A model generated the notes under the pieces. That model had not been told where the DNA came from. It did not search any database and was given only the letters and a program-made list of their open reading frames with translations. Of a DNA stretch of 64,000 nucleotides, positions 16,568 to 25,400 are shown piece after piece. The position numbers and the translations under genes were made by a program. The first letter of the stretch is position 1; each line of letters starts with the position of its first letter. Origin of the DNA: CAMLQK01 sp035690865 (GTDB lineage: Bacteria > Patescibacteriota > Saccharimonadia > Saccharimonadales > UBA4665); contig DASSKE010000002.1 in NCBI GenBank assembly GCA_035690865.1, positions 181,704-245,703 of the forward strand, in the 5' to 3' direction.

Positions 16568-19500
16568 ATGGCAAAAGGAACTTTAGCAGCGGCTGACGAT
16601 AATGCACGCGTCTATTTCACGACACAAGATGACGCAGTAGACCTGCAAGATCTCGTGCAACACCAAAATAAATCTTTCCAGTGGTTTATCGAAGAAGGGC
16701 TTGGCGAATTACTTGCTGAGATCAGCCCCGTAGACGATTACACTGGCACAAAGCTTTCTTTGCGCTTCAAAGATTACCACTTTGAAGACCCAAAGATGAG
16801 TGAGGCTGAAGCGCACGAGAACAACGTTTCTTACGAAGCGCCTCTTAAAGCACGCGTTGAACTTACCAACAAAGTAACCGGCGAAGTTAAAGAGCAGGAA
16901 ATCTACCTCGGTGATTATCCGGCTATGACCAAGCGGGGCACCTTTATTATTAACGGCGCAGAGCGTGTCGTTGTTTCGCAGCTTATCCGTTCAAGCGGTG
17001 TGTTCTTTACAGCCGACTCACACGGTACAACCAATCTGTACGGTGCCAAGGTCATTCCTGGCCGCGGTGCATGGCTTGAGTTTGAAACCGCTGCAAATGG
17101 TGCTTTGTACGTAAAGATCGACCGCAAACGTAAGATCCCTGTTACTACCTTGCTGCGCGCACTCGGTATGACAGAAGCACAAATTAAAGAGAGCTTTAAG
17201 CATGTTGACACTGGTGACGCCAGTCACATTCAGGCTACTTTAGATAAGGACACTACCCGTGGCCAAAGCGATGCACTTATTGAAGTGTACCGCCGATTGC
17301 GCCCAGGTGATTTGGCAACTGTAGAAAACGCCAAGGGCCTTATCGAGAATATGTTCTACAACTTCAAGCGCTTCGACTTTAGCCGCGTTGGTCGCTACAA
17401 GATCAACAAACGCCTTAACCTTGATGTGCCAAACACGGTAGAGAATCGGGTGATGCGCCTCGAAGACTTGCAAGCTATTATTGCTGAACTGATTCGCCTT
17501 AATAACACTCAGGAACCTGCCGACGATATTGACTCACTGGCTAACCGCCGTGTGAAATTGGTTGGCGAGTTGGTGCAGCGTCAATTCCGCATCGGTCTGC
17601 TTCGCATGGAACGCAACACTAAAGACCGTATGTCAATGTGTGACATTGAAACAGTTACCCCTGGCCAGCTTATTAACGCTCGTCCGGTTGTTGCTGCCGT
17701 CCGTGAGTTCTTTGCAAGCTCCCAGCTTTCGCAGTTCATGGACCAGATTAACCCACTCTCTGAGCTTGCTCACAAGCGCCGCTTAAGCTCTATGGGCCCT
17801 GGTGGTCTTTCGCGCGAACGCGCTGGTTTTGAAGTGCGTGATGCCCACGCCACCCACTATGGCCGTATCTGTGCCGTAGAAACCCCAGAAGGAGCCAACA
17901 TTGGTTTGGTACTTAACCTGGCTAGCTACGCTCGTATCAACGAGTTCGGTTTTATTGAAACTCCCTACCGCAAGGTAGTAAAAGGCAAGGTTACATCCGA
18001 GGTCGTTTACCTCGACGCCTTCGAAGAAGAGCATGCTGTTATTGCCGGTGCCGGTACTAAGCTTGGCAAAGACGGTAGTTTTGCCGAAGACCGCGTAAGT
18101 GCCCGCATCAACCTTAAGTCCGGTGAAGTTGACGCTAGCGAAGTAACGCACATGGACGCCGCTCGTAACCAGATCATTGGTTCATCTGCTGGCCTTATCC
18201 CATTCATCGAGAAGAACTACGTATATCGCTCCCTCATGGGTAGTAACCAGCAGCGTCAGGCCGTGCCTCTTATTCAGCCTCAGTCACCAATTGTTGGTAC
18301 TGGCATGGAGAAGGCTGCTGCTCGCAACACCGGTCAGGTAGTTGTTGCAGAGGCGGACGGTGAAGTTATCAAGGCCGCCGGTAGTCAAGTAGTTGTTAAG
18401 TACGCAAAGCACACTGCGACATACGAGCCACAGCACTTTATTCGCTCCAACGAGGGTACTTCTATTAACCAAAAAGTTGTTGTCAGTACTGGTGACAAAG
18501 TTAAAGAAGGCGATGTTCTTATAGAAGGTATGTCGATCCAAGGTGGCGAACTGGCTCTTGGTAAAGACCTGATTGTAGCATTCATGCCATGGAATGGTTA
18601 CAACTTTGAGGACGCGATCATCATCTCACGCCGCTTGGTAGAGGATGACACGCTCACCTCCGTTCACATCGTTGACTTTATGATCGAAGTGCGCGAAACC
18701 AAGCTTGGGCCTGAGGTAGTTACCCGCGACATTCCTAACGTTTCGGAAGACGCTTTGCGTCACCTCGACGATGACGGCGTAGTTCGCATCGGTGCTGAAG
18801 TACACCCTGGCGACATCCTGGTCGGTAAGATTACCCCTAAGGGTGAGCAAGAGCTTTCCAGCGAAGAACGCTTGCTGCGTGCTATCTTTGGTGAAAAAGC
18901 CAAAGAAGTACGTGACACCTCACAGCGTATGAGCAACGGCAAACACGGTAAAGTTGTTGGCGTTAAGGTATTCTCACGCGAGAACGGCCATGAATTAAAA
19001 GCTGGCGTTTTGATGCAAATCCAGGTATTTGTCGCTCAAATGCGTAAAGTATCTGTTGGTGACAAACTTGGTGGTCGTCACGGTAACAAGGGTGTTATCG
19101 CCCGTATCTTGCCTGTCGAAGACATGCCATTTACCGAAGACGGTACACCTGTTGACATCATCTTGAACCCACTTGGTGTGCCAAGCCGTATGAACATCGG
19201 TCAGTTATTCGAAACACACCTTGGCATGGCCGCACGCAGCCTTGGTATGAAGGTTGCCAGCCCGTCATTCAACGGTGTTACTTCAGAGCAGATTCAAGAG
19301 CTTCTTGCTAAGGCCGGTCTACCGGAAGACGGCAAACAGCAGTTGTACGATGGTCGCACGGGTGAAGCCTTTAAGGAGCGCACCACCGTCGGTAGCATGT
19401 ACATGATTAAGCTAAACCACATGGTTGCCGACAAGATTCACGCTCGTTCAACTGGTCCGTACACTATGGTTACCCAGCAGCCACTCGGTGGTAAGGCGCA

Positions 19501-19966
19501 AAATGGTGGTCAGCGCTTTGGTGAAATGGAGGTGTGGGCACTGGAAGCATATGGTGCGGCTTCAACCCTGCAAGAGATGCTTACCATTAAGTCAGACGAC
19601 GTATACGGCCGTTCAAAGGCCTACGAATCAATCATCAAGAAGACTGATATCGTTGGTCCTAAGGTTCCAGAAAGCTTCAACGTGCTTGTTAAGGAATTAC
19701 AGGGTCTTGGCCTTAAGGTTGACCTTGTACAATCAGATAAGGTGATTGACGCCGAGCAGGTTTTGGCTACCAATATACGTGATGAAGGTCAGCATCAGCC
19801 TAAGGTAGAAGTGCCGGTGGAGGCAATTTCAAACATTGACGTTACCGAAGACACCGAAGTTGACGACCTCATGGTCATGGACGATTTAAGTGACGACTTA
19901 GCTGGTGTTACCGCTGTAAGCGATGACAACACAGATGATGACGAAGAAGAGAAGGAGGTAGCGTAA
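16568..19966 (+). CDS. rpoB: DNA-directed RNA polymerase beta subunit
   Basis: At 1132 residues this is a compact beta subunit without the large lineage insertions seen in Proteobacteria. Recognisable blocks include SQLIRSSGVFF, the rifampicin-region FFASSQLSQFMDQINPLSEL with HKRRLSSMGPGGLSRERAGF, EVRDAHATHYGRICAVETPE (fork loop/active site), GYNFEDAIIISRRLV, and SVGDKLGGRHGNKGVIARIL. The acidic C-terminal tail (DDDEEEKEVA) is unusual. The rifampicin pocket looks wild-type (residues Q, D, H, R and S at the usual places). Its stop overlaps the rpoC start by one base. Confidence 0.98.
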   Translation: MAKGTLAAADDNARVYFTTQDDAVDLQDLVQHQNKSFQWFIEEGLGELLAEISPVDDYTGTKLSLRFKDYHFEDPKMSEAEAHENNVSYEAPLKARVELTNKVTGEVKEQEIYLGDYPAMTKRGTFIINGAERVVVSQLIRSSGVFFTADSHGTTNLYGAKVIPGRGAWLEFETAANGALYVKIDRKRKIPVTTLLRALGMTEAQIKESFKHVDTGDASHIQATLDKDTTRGQSDALIEVYRRLRPGDLATVENAKGLIENMFYNFKRFDFSRVGRYKINKRLNLDVPNTVENRVMRLEDLQAIIAELIRLNNTQEPADDIDSLANRRVKLVGELVQRQFRIGLLRMERNTKDRMSMCDIETVTPGQLINARPVVAAVREFFASSQLSQFMDQINPLSELAHKRRLSSMGPGGLSRERAGFEVRDAHATHYGRICAVETPEGANIGLVLNLASYARINEFGFIETPYRKVVKGKVTSEVVYLDAFEEEHAVIAGAGTKLGKDGSFAEDRVSARINLKSGEVDASEVTHMDAARNQIIGSSAGLIPFIEKNYVYRSLMGSNQQRQAVPLIQPQSPIVGTGMEKAAARNTGQVVVAEADGEVIKAAGSQVVVKYAKHTATYEPQHFIRSNEGTSINQKVVVSTGDKVKEGDVLIEGMSIQGGELALGKDLIVAFMPWNGYNFEDAIIISRRLVEDDTLTSVHIVDFMIEVRETKLGPEVVTRDIPNVSEDALRHLDDDGVVRIGAEVHPGDILVGKITPKGEQELSSEERLLRAIFGEKAKEVRDTSQRMSNGKHGKVVGVKVFSRENGHELKAGVLMQIQVFVAQMRKVSVGDKLGGRHGNKGVIARILPVEDMPFTEDGTPVDIILNPLGVPSRMNIGQLFETHLGMAARSLGMKVASPSFNGVTSEQIQELLAKAGLPEDGKQQLYDGRTGEAFKERTTVGSMYMIKLNHMVADKIHARSTGPYTMVTQQPLGGKAQNGGQRFGEMEVWALEAYGAASTLQEMLTIKSDDVYGRSKAYESIIKKTDIVGPKVPESFNVLVKELQGLGLKVDLVQSDKVIDAEQVLATNIRDEGQHQPKVEVPVEAISNIDVTEDTEVDDLMVMDDLSDDLAGVTAVSDDNTDDDEEEKEVA

Positions 19967-22900
19967 TGCGCCGTTATAGTTCAAGCGTAAGCATTTCGTT
20001 TTTTGACGCAGTACGCCTAGCCGTTGCAAGTGGCTCTGACATTCGTGACTGGAGCCATGGCGAGGTTACCAAGCCAGAAACCATCAACTACCGTACTCAA
20101 AAGCCAGAACGCGACGGTTTGTTCTGCGAGCGGATCTTTGGCCCAGTCAAAGATATTAACCCTCAGGACGCTAAGTACAAGGGCGTTCGCTCCCGTGAAG
20201 CAGCTGTCGACAAAAACGGTGAACTGGTTACTAAGAGCATCGTACGCCGTGAGCGCATGGGCCACATTAGCTTGGCTGTTCCGGTTGCACACATTTGGTT
20301 CCTCCGTGGTACGCCATCAGCCGTTGGCCTGCTACTAGGCGTAACGGTTAAGAGCCTCGAGCGTGTTGTATACTTTGCCAGCTACATTGTTAAAAGTGTA
20401 GATACCGAAAAGCGCGACAAGTTGCGCGCTGATCGCGAGGCTGAATTTGCTGCTGCCAAAGAGGCTATCAAGCTTCGCTACGAAAAAGAAGCTCAGGCCG
20501 AAGGTGCAAATGTTAAAGCACTTGCCGAAATGCAAACCAAAGAAATGAACGATGTCGACAAAGAGTTCGAACTCTTTAAGGCACAAGTTGACAGTCTTGA
20601 AAAGCTTGCTCTTATGGGTGAAGCCGAGTACCGCAATCTGCCAGATGACCTTCGTGAGATTATCACAGTTGGTATGGGCGGCAACGCAATTAAGGATTTG
20701 CTGGATGAAATCGACCTTAAACAACTCATTGCAACCCTAACTGAAGAAGCTGAAGAAGCAAAGGGCCAGCGCAAGAAGAAGCTTATGAAGCGTCTTCGCT
20801 TGCTGGAGAACATGGAACGTGCAGGCATTGAGCCGGGTTCTATGTGCTTGACTGTTTTGCCAGTTATTCCTCCAGACCTGCGCCCAATGGTGCAGCTGAC
20901 CGGTGGTCGTTTTGCAACCAGCGACCTTAACGACCTCTACCGCCGAGTTATTAACCGAAACAACCGCCTTAAGAAATTGATTGAACTTAACGCCCCAGAA
21001 GTAATCCGCCGCAACGAACAGCGCATGCTTCAGGAAGCTGTTGACGCGCTTATTGACAACAATAGCGCCCGCAGCGGTCGTGCTGTTGCCGCAACTGGCC
21101 AACGCCGCCGCCTGAAGTCTTTGAGCGACATGCTCAAAGGTAAGCAAGGTCGTTTCCGTCAGAACTTGCTTGGTAAGCGTGTTGACTACTCTGGTCGTTC
21201 AGTAATCGTTGCTGGTCCAGAGCTTAAGATCAACCAGTGTGGTCTGCCAAAAATGATGGCGCTCGAACTCTTCAAGCCATTTGTCATTGGTGAGTTGATT
21301 GCCCGCGAACAGGCACACAACATTCGTTCTGCAACTCGCATGATCGAAACCGGCGAAACTGCCGTTTGGGATGCATTGGACGAGGTTATTAAGGGCAAAT
21401 ACGTTCTTTTGAACCGTGCTCCATCACTTCACCGTTTGTCAATCCAGGCTTTCCAGCCAGTACTTATCGAGGGTCGCGCTATTCAGCTACATCCGTTGGT
21501 ATGTAAGGGCTTTAACGCCGACTTTGACGGTGACCAGATGGCTGTGCACTTGCCGCTTTCTGATGAGGCACAGGACGAAGCCCGCAACATTATGGCCGCC
21601 AACCGCAACCTGTTAAAACCAGCTGACGGTACGCCAATTCTGCACATCGAGCAGGACATGGTGCTCGGCTGCTACTACCTTACTTACGATCGTCCAAGTG
21701 TGAGCCAAAAAGTTCTTCCATTTGTAAACCTTCAAGAGGCATTGATGGCTTTTGACGCTGGCAAGATCGTGCTCCAGAGCAACATCCGTATCCCATTCCG
21801 TGGTGAAGTCCGCGAAGCTACATTGGGCCGCTTCTTATTTAACGAAACCTTCCCAGAGGATTTTGCTTTCCAAAACGAGGCAATGACCAAGAAGAAGCTG
21901 CAAAAAGTTATGGCTGCTGTGTACGCGCAGTACGGTCAGGATACCACCGCCGAAATCGCCGACGAGTTAAAGAGCCTTGGTTTCCACTACGCGACCACCT
22001 CTGGTATCTCTATGGGTATGGGCGACTTTAGCGCCGTTGATGGTGCTGGGGACGTTATCAAAGAAGGCGAAACTCGTGCCGCTGCTATTTCAGAACAGTA
22101 CGAGCAAGGCTTTATTACCGAAGAAGAGCGCTACCGTTTGACCGTTGAAAACTGGTCTAAGGTTGACTCTCGAGTTCAGGAATTACTCGCCGAACAGATG
22201 ATTGGCCAAGAAAGCTCAATGGCTATCGCGATCACCTCAGGTGCTCGTGGTAACATCTCACAGATGAAGATGTGTGTCGGTATGCTTGGTGTGTTCTCGG
22301 ACGCCTCTGGCCGTGCTATCGAGTTGCCAATCAAGTCTGGCTACATCGAAGGTTTGAATCCACTGGAATACTTTACTGGTACCCGTGGTACTCGTAAGGC
22401 GCTTATCGACATCGCCCTTAAGACTGCTGACGCTGGTTATCTTACCCGTCGTTTGGTTGATGTTGCACAAGATGTATTTACGATTGAATCAGACGATTCC
22501 GAGGAACTTGATCCAGGTTTTGCAATGCTTCGTGAAGACGCTGAAGAAATTGGTGTTACTTACGCAAGCCGCCTCGAAGGCCGCTATGCCGCTGCCGATG
22601 TAAGTGGCTACGTAAAGCGCGGTGATCTTATTTCGCAACAAGTTGCCGAGAAGATCGAAGCTGATGCCAAGATTGATGGCGTTAAGGTTATGTCTGTACT
22701 AAGCGCAACCTCAGTGCGCGGCGTACCTTGCAAGTCATATGGCGTCGACCCTGCTACCGGCTTGCTCGTTGCTGGCCACCACCCAATCGGTGTGATTGCT
22801 GCGCAGTCAATCGGTGAGCCTGGTACACAGCTGTCGCTTGACTCTAAGCACCGCTCAGGCGCCGTACTGGCCGACGACACCGCCCAAGGTTTGAGCCGTA

Positions 22901-23829
22901 TCGAAGAGCTCTTCGAAGTTCGCTCACCAAAGGGTGTTGCGTACCTCACAGATATCGCTGGCGTAGTAAACGCATGGGAAGAAGGCGACCGATACATCGT
23001 ACAGGTTACTGCCCAGAGCCAAGAAAGTGTTTCACTTGAGCTTGGCGAGCGCACACCACGCGTAAAGAACGGCACAGAAGTTGCTATTGGTGATGTTATC
23101 GCCGAAATGGGCGACAAGTCCAACCCGCTTGTAGCTCCAATGGCTGGTAAGGTAGACGTAAGTAACAAGACTATTGTGATTACACCTGCAGGCCAGAGCG
23201 TTACACGCTATGAGATTCCGGGCTACAAGCAACTAACCGTAAAGGATGGTGACGAAGTTGTTGCCGGCCAGCGCCTTACAAACGGTTCTATTAACCTGCA
23301 AGAGCTTATGCGGTTGCAGGGCGTTGAGTCAACCCAGCGTTACATTATGAACGAGATCTTGCGCATCTTTGCTGGTCAGGGCCAGAACGTATCTGACAAG
23401 CACCTTGAGATCATTGTGCGCCAGATGTTTAGTCGTGTTCAAATTGAAGACGCAGGTGACACAGAATTTGTTACCGGTGATGTTGTAAGTAAGCTCGCTG
23501 CTGTTGAGGCTAACGAAAAACTCGTAGCAGAAGGCAAGCAGCCTGCGGTATACAATCAGCTGCTCCTTGGTATCACTAAAGCATCCTTGAGCACTGACTC
23601 ATTCTTGAGTGCCGCCTCGTTCCAGGACACGACCCGTGTGCTTATTAGCGCTGCAACGAGCGGTCGTCTTGACAAGCTGCACGGCCTCAAAGAAAACGTT
23701 ATCCTTGGTCGCAAGATCCCTGTTGGTACCGGTTTTGGTGGCAACAACCCTACGAACGACGATGACCAAACCGACGTTGACGGTGCTGATGTAGAGCTTG
23801 CTCAGAGCGACGTTGCACTAACAGCGTAA
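19966..23829 (+). CDS. rpoC: DNA-directed RNA polymerase beta' subunit, zinc sites degenerate
   Basis: A 1287-residue beta' subunit. The Mg-binding loop NADFDGDQMAVHLPLS (about 515-530) is intact, as are KGKQGRFRQNLLGKRVDYSGRSV-type residues near 385-405 and GVIAAQSIGEPGTQL in the bridge/trigger region. The oddity is metal binding. After DGLFCERIFGPVKD the N-terminal zinc ribbon (normally four Cys) has none of its ligands, and the second site reads MSVLSATSVRGVPCKSYGV, keeping one cysteine of four. Both zinc sites of bacterial beta' therefore appear lost. The start overlaps rpoB (TAATG). Confidence 0.98.
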   Translation: MRRYSSSVSISFFDAVRLAVASGSDIRDWSHGEVTKPETINYRTQKPERDGLFCERIFGPVKDINPQDAKYKGVRSREAAVDKNGELVTKSIVRRERMGHISLAVPVAHIWFLRGTPSAVGLLLGVTVKSLERVVYFASYIVKSVDTEKRDKLRADREAEFAAAKEAIKLRYEKEAQAEGANVKALAEMQTKEMNDVDKEFELFKAQVDSLEKLALMGEAEYRNLPDDLREIITVGMGGNAIKDLLDEIDLKQLIATLTEEAEEAKGQRKKKLMKRLRLLENMERAGIEPGSMCLTVLPVIPPDLRPMVQLTGGRFATSDLNDLYRRVINRNNRLKKLIELNAPEVIRRNEQRMLQEAVDALIDNNSARSGRAVAATGQRRRLKSLSDMLKGKQGRFRQNLLGKRVDYSGRSVIVAGPELKINQCGLPKMMALELFKPFVIGELIAREQAHNIRSATRMIETGETAVWDALDEVIKGKYVLLNRAPSLHRLSIQAFQPVLIEGRAIQLHPLVCKGFNADFDGDQMAVHLPLSDEAQDEARNIMAANRNLLKPADGTPILHIEQDMVLGCYYLTYDRPSVSQKVLPFVNLQEALMAFDAGKIVLQSNIRIPFRGEVREATLGRFLFNETFPEDFAFQNEAMTKKKLQKVMAAVYAQYGQDTTAEIADELKSLGFHYATTSGISMGMGDFSAVDGAGDVIKEGETRAAAISEQYEQGFITEEERYRLTVENWSKVDSRVQELLAEQMIGQESSMAIAITSGARGNISQMKMCVGMLGVFSDASGRAIELPIKSGYIEGLNPLEYFTGTRGTRKALIDIALKTADAGYLTRRLVDVAQDVFTIESDDSEELDPGFAMLREDAEEIGVTYASRLEGRYAAADVSGYVKRGDLISQQVAEKIEADAKIDGVKVMSVLSATSVRGVPCKSYGVDPATGLLVAGHHPIGVIAAQSIGEPGTQLSLDSKHRSGAVLADDTAQGLSRIEELFEVRSPKGVAYLTDIAGVVNAWEEGDRYIVQVTAQSQESVSLELGERTPRVKNGTEVAIGDVIAEMGDKSNPLVAPMAGKVDVSNKTIVITPAGQSVTRYEIPGYKQLTVKDGDEVVAGQRLTNGSINLQELMRLQGVESTQRYIMNEILRIFAGQGQNVSDKHLEIIVRQMFSRVQIEDAGDTEFVTGDVVSKLAAVEANEKLVAEGKQPAVYNQLLLGITKASLSTDSFLSAASFQDTTRVLISAATSGRLDKLHGLKENVILGRKIPVGTGFGGNNPTNDDDQTDVDGADVELAQSDVALTA

Positions 23830-23841
23830 ATCTGGTACTAT
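23813..23841 (+). promoter_or_regulatory. rpsL-rpsG promoter
   Basis: TTGCAC at 23813-23818 (inside the end of rpoC), 17-base spacer, TACTAT at 23836-23841. The leader then holds a hairpin AGAGAGCG/CGCTCTCT with no T-run and the AAGGAG site of rpsL. Confidence 0.6.
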
Positions 23842-23941
23842 AAAACAGTATAAACATCTGAGCTGGGCAGGTTTGTAGAGAGCGGGTGGCATCTCGCTCT
23901 CTGCATCGAGCCTCCCTTGGCGGAAGATAAAGGAGATATAC

Positions 23942-24355
23942 ATGCCAACAATTAACCAGCTCGTGCGTAAGCCACGAAGCCGGGCTTTGACCAAGTCAAA
24001 GTCACCAGCTCTGCTTAAGGTTGTAAACAACCTTAAAACTAAGAGCTACGAAAAACCATCACCATTTAAGCGTGGTGTTTGTGTCAAGGTAACTACCAAG
24101 ACACCTAAAAAGCCAAACTCAGCTTTGCGTAAGGTTGCACGTGTGCGCCTTGGCAACGGCCATGAAGTATGGGCTTACATTCCTGGTGAAGGCCACAACC
24201 TGCAGGAGCACGCCGTTGTTCTTGTACGTGGTGGTCGTGTAAAGGACCTTCCAGGTGTGCGCTACCACATTGTTCGTGGTGCACTCGACCTCCAAGGTGT
24301 TAACAACCGCAAGCAGGGCCGTTCTAAGTACGGTGCTAAGAAGGAGAGCAAATAA
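23942..24355 (+). CDS. rpsL: Ribosomal protein S12
   Basis: Small-subunit protein of the decoding centre, 137 residues. It starts MPTINQLVRKPR and shows KRGVCVKVTTKTPKKPNSAL with the streptomycin-relevant lysine in TPKKPNSA (wild-type), GEGHNLQEHAVVLVRGGRVK and LPGVRYHIVRG. The ATG follows AAGGAG. It overlaps rpsG by one base. Confidence 0.98.
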   Translation: MPTINQLVRKPRSRALTKSKSPALLKVVNNLKTKSYEKPSPFKRGVCVKVTTKTPKKPNSALRKVARVRLGNGHEVWAYIPGEGHNLQEHAVVLVRGGRVKDLPGVRYHIVRGALDLQGVNNRKQGRSKYGAKKESK

Positions 24356-24834
24356 TGCCTCGTAAAAAGACTAAAGCTCTCGTTCGAGACATCAAACCAG
24401 ACCGCCAGTACAACAGCGTACAAGTGCAGCGTCTTATTAACCGCGTTATGCGCGATGGTAAAAAGCAGATTGCAGAACGCTTGGTATACCAGGGTATGCA
24501 AACTGCTGCTGACAAACTGAAAGTACAGAATCCACTTGAAGTTTTTGAGCAGGCTTTCAAAAATGTTCAGCCACATGTTGAGACTCGTTCTCGTCGTGTT
24601 GGTGGTGCTAACTACCAGATTCCTTTCGAGGTTAAGGGTCAACGCCAGAACCACCTTACGACAATGTGGTTCGTGCAGGCTGCTCGCTCGCGTAAGGGCA
24701 TGAGCATGGCTGATCGCATTGCTTTGGAGCTCGTAGAAGCATACAACGGCCAAGGCGCCGCTGTTAAAAAGCGAGAAGACACTCACAAGATGGCAGAAGC
24801 CAACCGTGCTTTTGCTCACTTTGCTCGCGGCTAG
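24355..24834 (+). CDS. rpsG: Ribosomal protein S7
   Basis: A 159-residue S7 that nucleates assembly of the 30S head. It begins MPRKKTKALVRDIKPDRQYN and carries VQRLINRVMRDGKKQIAERLVY-type sequence, PHVETRSRRVGGANYQIP and ANRAFAHFARG at the end. It is coupled to rpsL (TAATG, with AAGGAG inside rpsL). Unlike the usual str operon, fusA does not follow directly: a hairpin, a small gene and a new promoter intervene. Confidence 0.98.
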   Translation: MPRKKTKALVRDIKPDRQYNSVQVQRLINRVMRDGKKQIAERLVYQGMQTAADKLKVQNPLEVFEQAFKNVQPHVETRSRRVGGANYQIPFEVKGQRQNHLTTMWFVQAARSRKGMSMADRIALELVEAYNGQGAAVKKREDTHKMAEANRAFAHFARG

Positions 24835-24853
24835 TCAAGCACACGTAACTACT

Positions 24854-24884
24854 ATCAGAGCTAGTCATTTCGACTGGCTCTGAT
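24854..24884 (+). repeat. 13-bp inverted repeat after rpsG
   Basis: ATCAGAGCTAGTC, five-base loop, GACTGGCTCTGAT (one G-U pair). No T-run follows, so it is a transcript-end stabiliser or weak terminator and not a classic intrinsic terminator. Confidence 0.65.
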
Positions 24885-24901
24885 CATGTAAAGAGGGGTT
24901 G

Positions 24902-25270
24902 ATGTTGTTCAAGAAAAGATTGCCGAAAGATCTGGAAACCTATGGCTCAACTACCGTTACTTTAGGATGCGAGGGCTGCCCAGCGCGGAGCGCCGTCACT
25001 CTGGCTATACTGGGGGGAATTAGTATGTCAAGTGAGCCAGCCCCAATACCATTTAAGGTAGAAACAGAGATGCACATAAAGGCGAGGGGGTTCCAGACGT
25101 TTACTATCACGAACGAAGTTGTGTCACTTGACCAGGAGAAATGTCGGGTTCCGGAACACGGATCATGTGAATTTGGGGACATAATCAAGTCGGTGGTGGC
25201 AAAGATACAGTCGCACCCTACCGCATTGGAATGGGGCCTGGAGCCACCAGTTGCTAGGCCGGATGAATAA
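24902..25270 (+). CDS. Small hypothetical protein between rpsG and fusA
   Basis: I do not recognise this 122-residue protein. It begins MLFKKRLPKDLETYGST, contains a CEGC pair (about 23-26) and two later cysteines (EKCRVP, GSCEFG) that could bind a metal, and has a hydrophobic stretch around VTLAILGGI. A GAGGGG site precedes the ATG; a TTG immediately upstream in frame is less likely to be the start. It sits where most bacteria have only a short spacer in the str operon. Confidence 0.5.
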   Translation: MLFKKRLPKDLETYGSTTVTLGCEGCPARSAVTLAILGGISMSSEPAPIPFKVETEMHIKARGFQTFTITNEVVSLDQEKCRVPEHGSCEFGDIIKSVVAKIQSHPTALEWGLEPPVARPDE

Positions 25271-25307
25271 CCCCGGTAAACGGCTAGCGTCATCGGGTAA
25301 AATCTGA

Positions 25308-25400
25308 TACAATAAGGCAAACGCTTTGTTTGGGCACTTTTAGGGTGGCTTAAAACGGGTTGTGATTAATGTAAAAAGGATAAATTGAAGGCACACTAAC
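25308..25400 (+). promoter_or_regulatory. fusA -10 box and leader
   Basis: TACAAT at 25308-25313 with a weak -35 region gives a leader of about 80 bases. It contains AAAAGGATAAATTGAAGG about 12-30 bases before the ATG. Confidence 0.45.
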
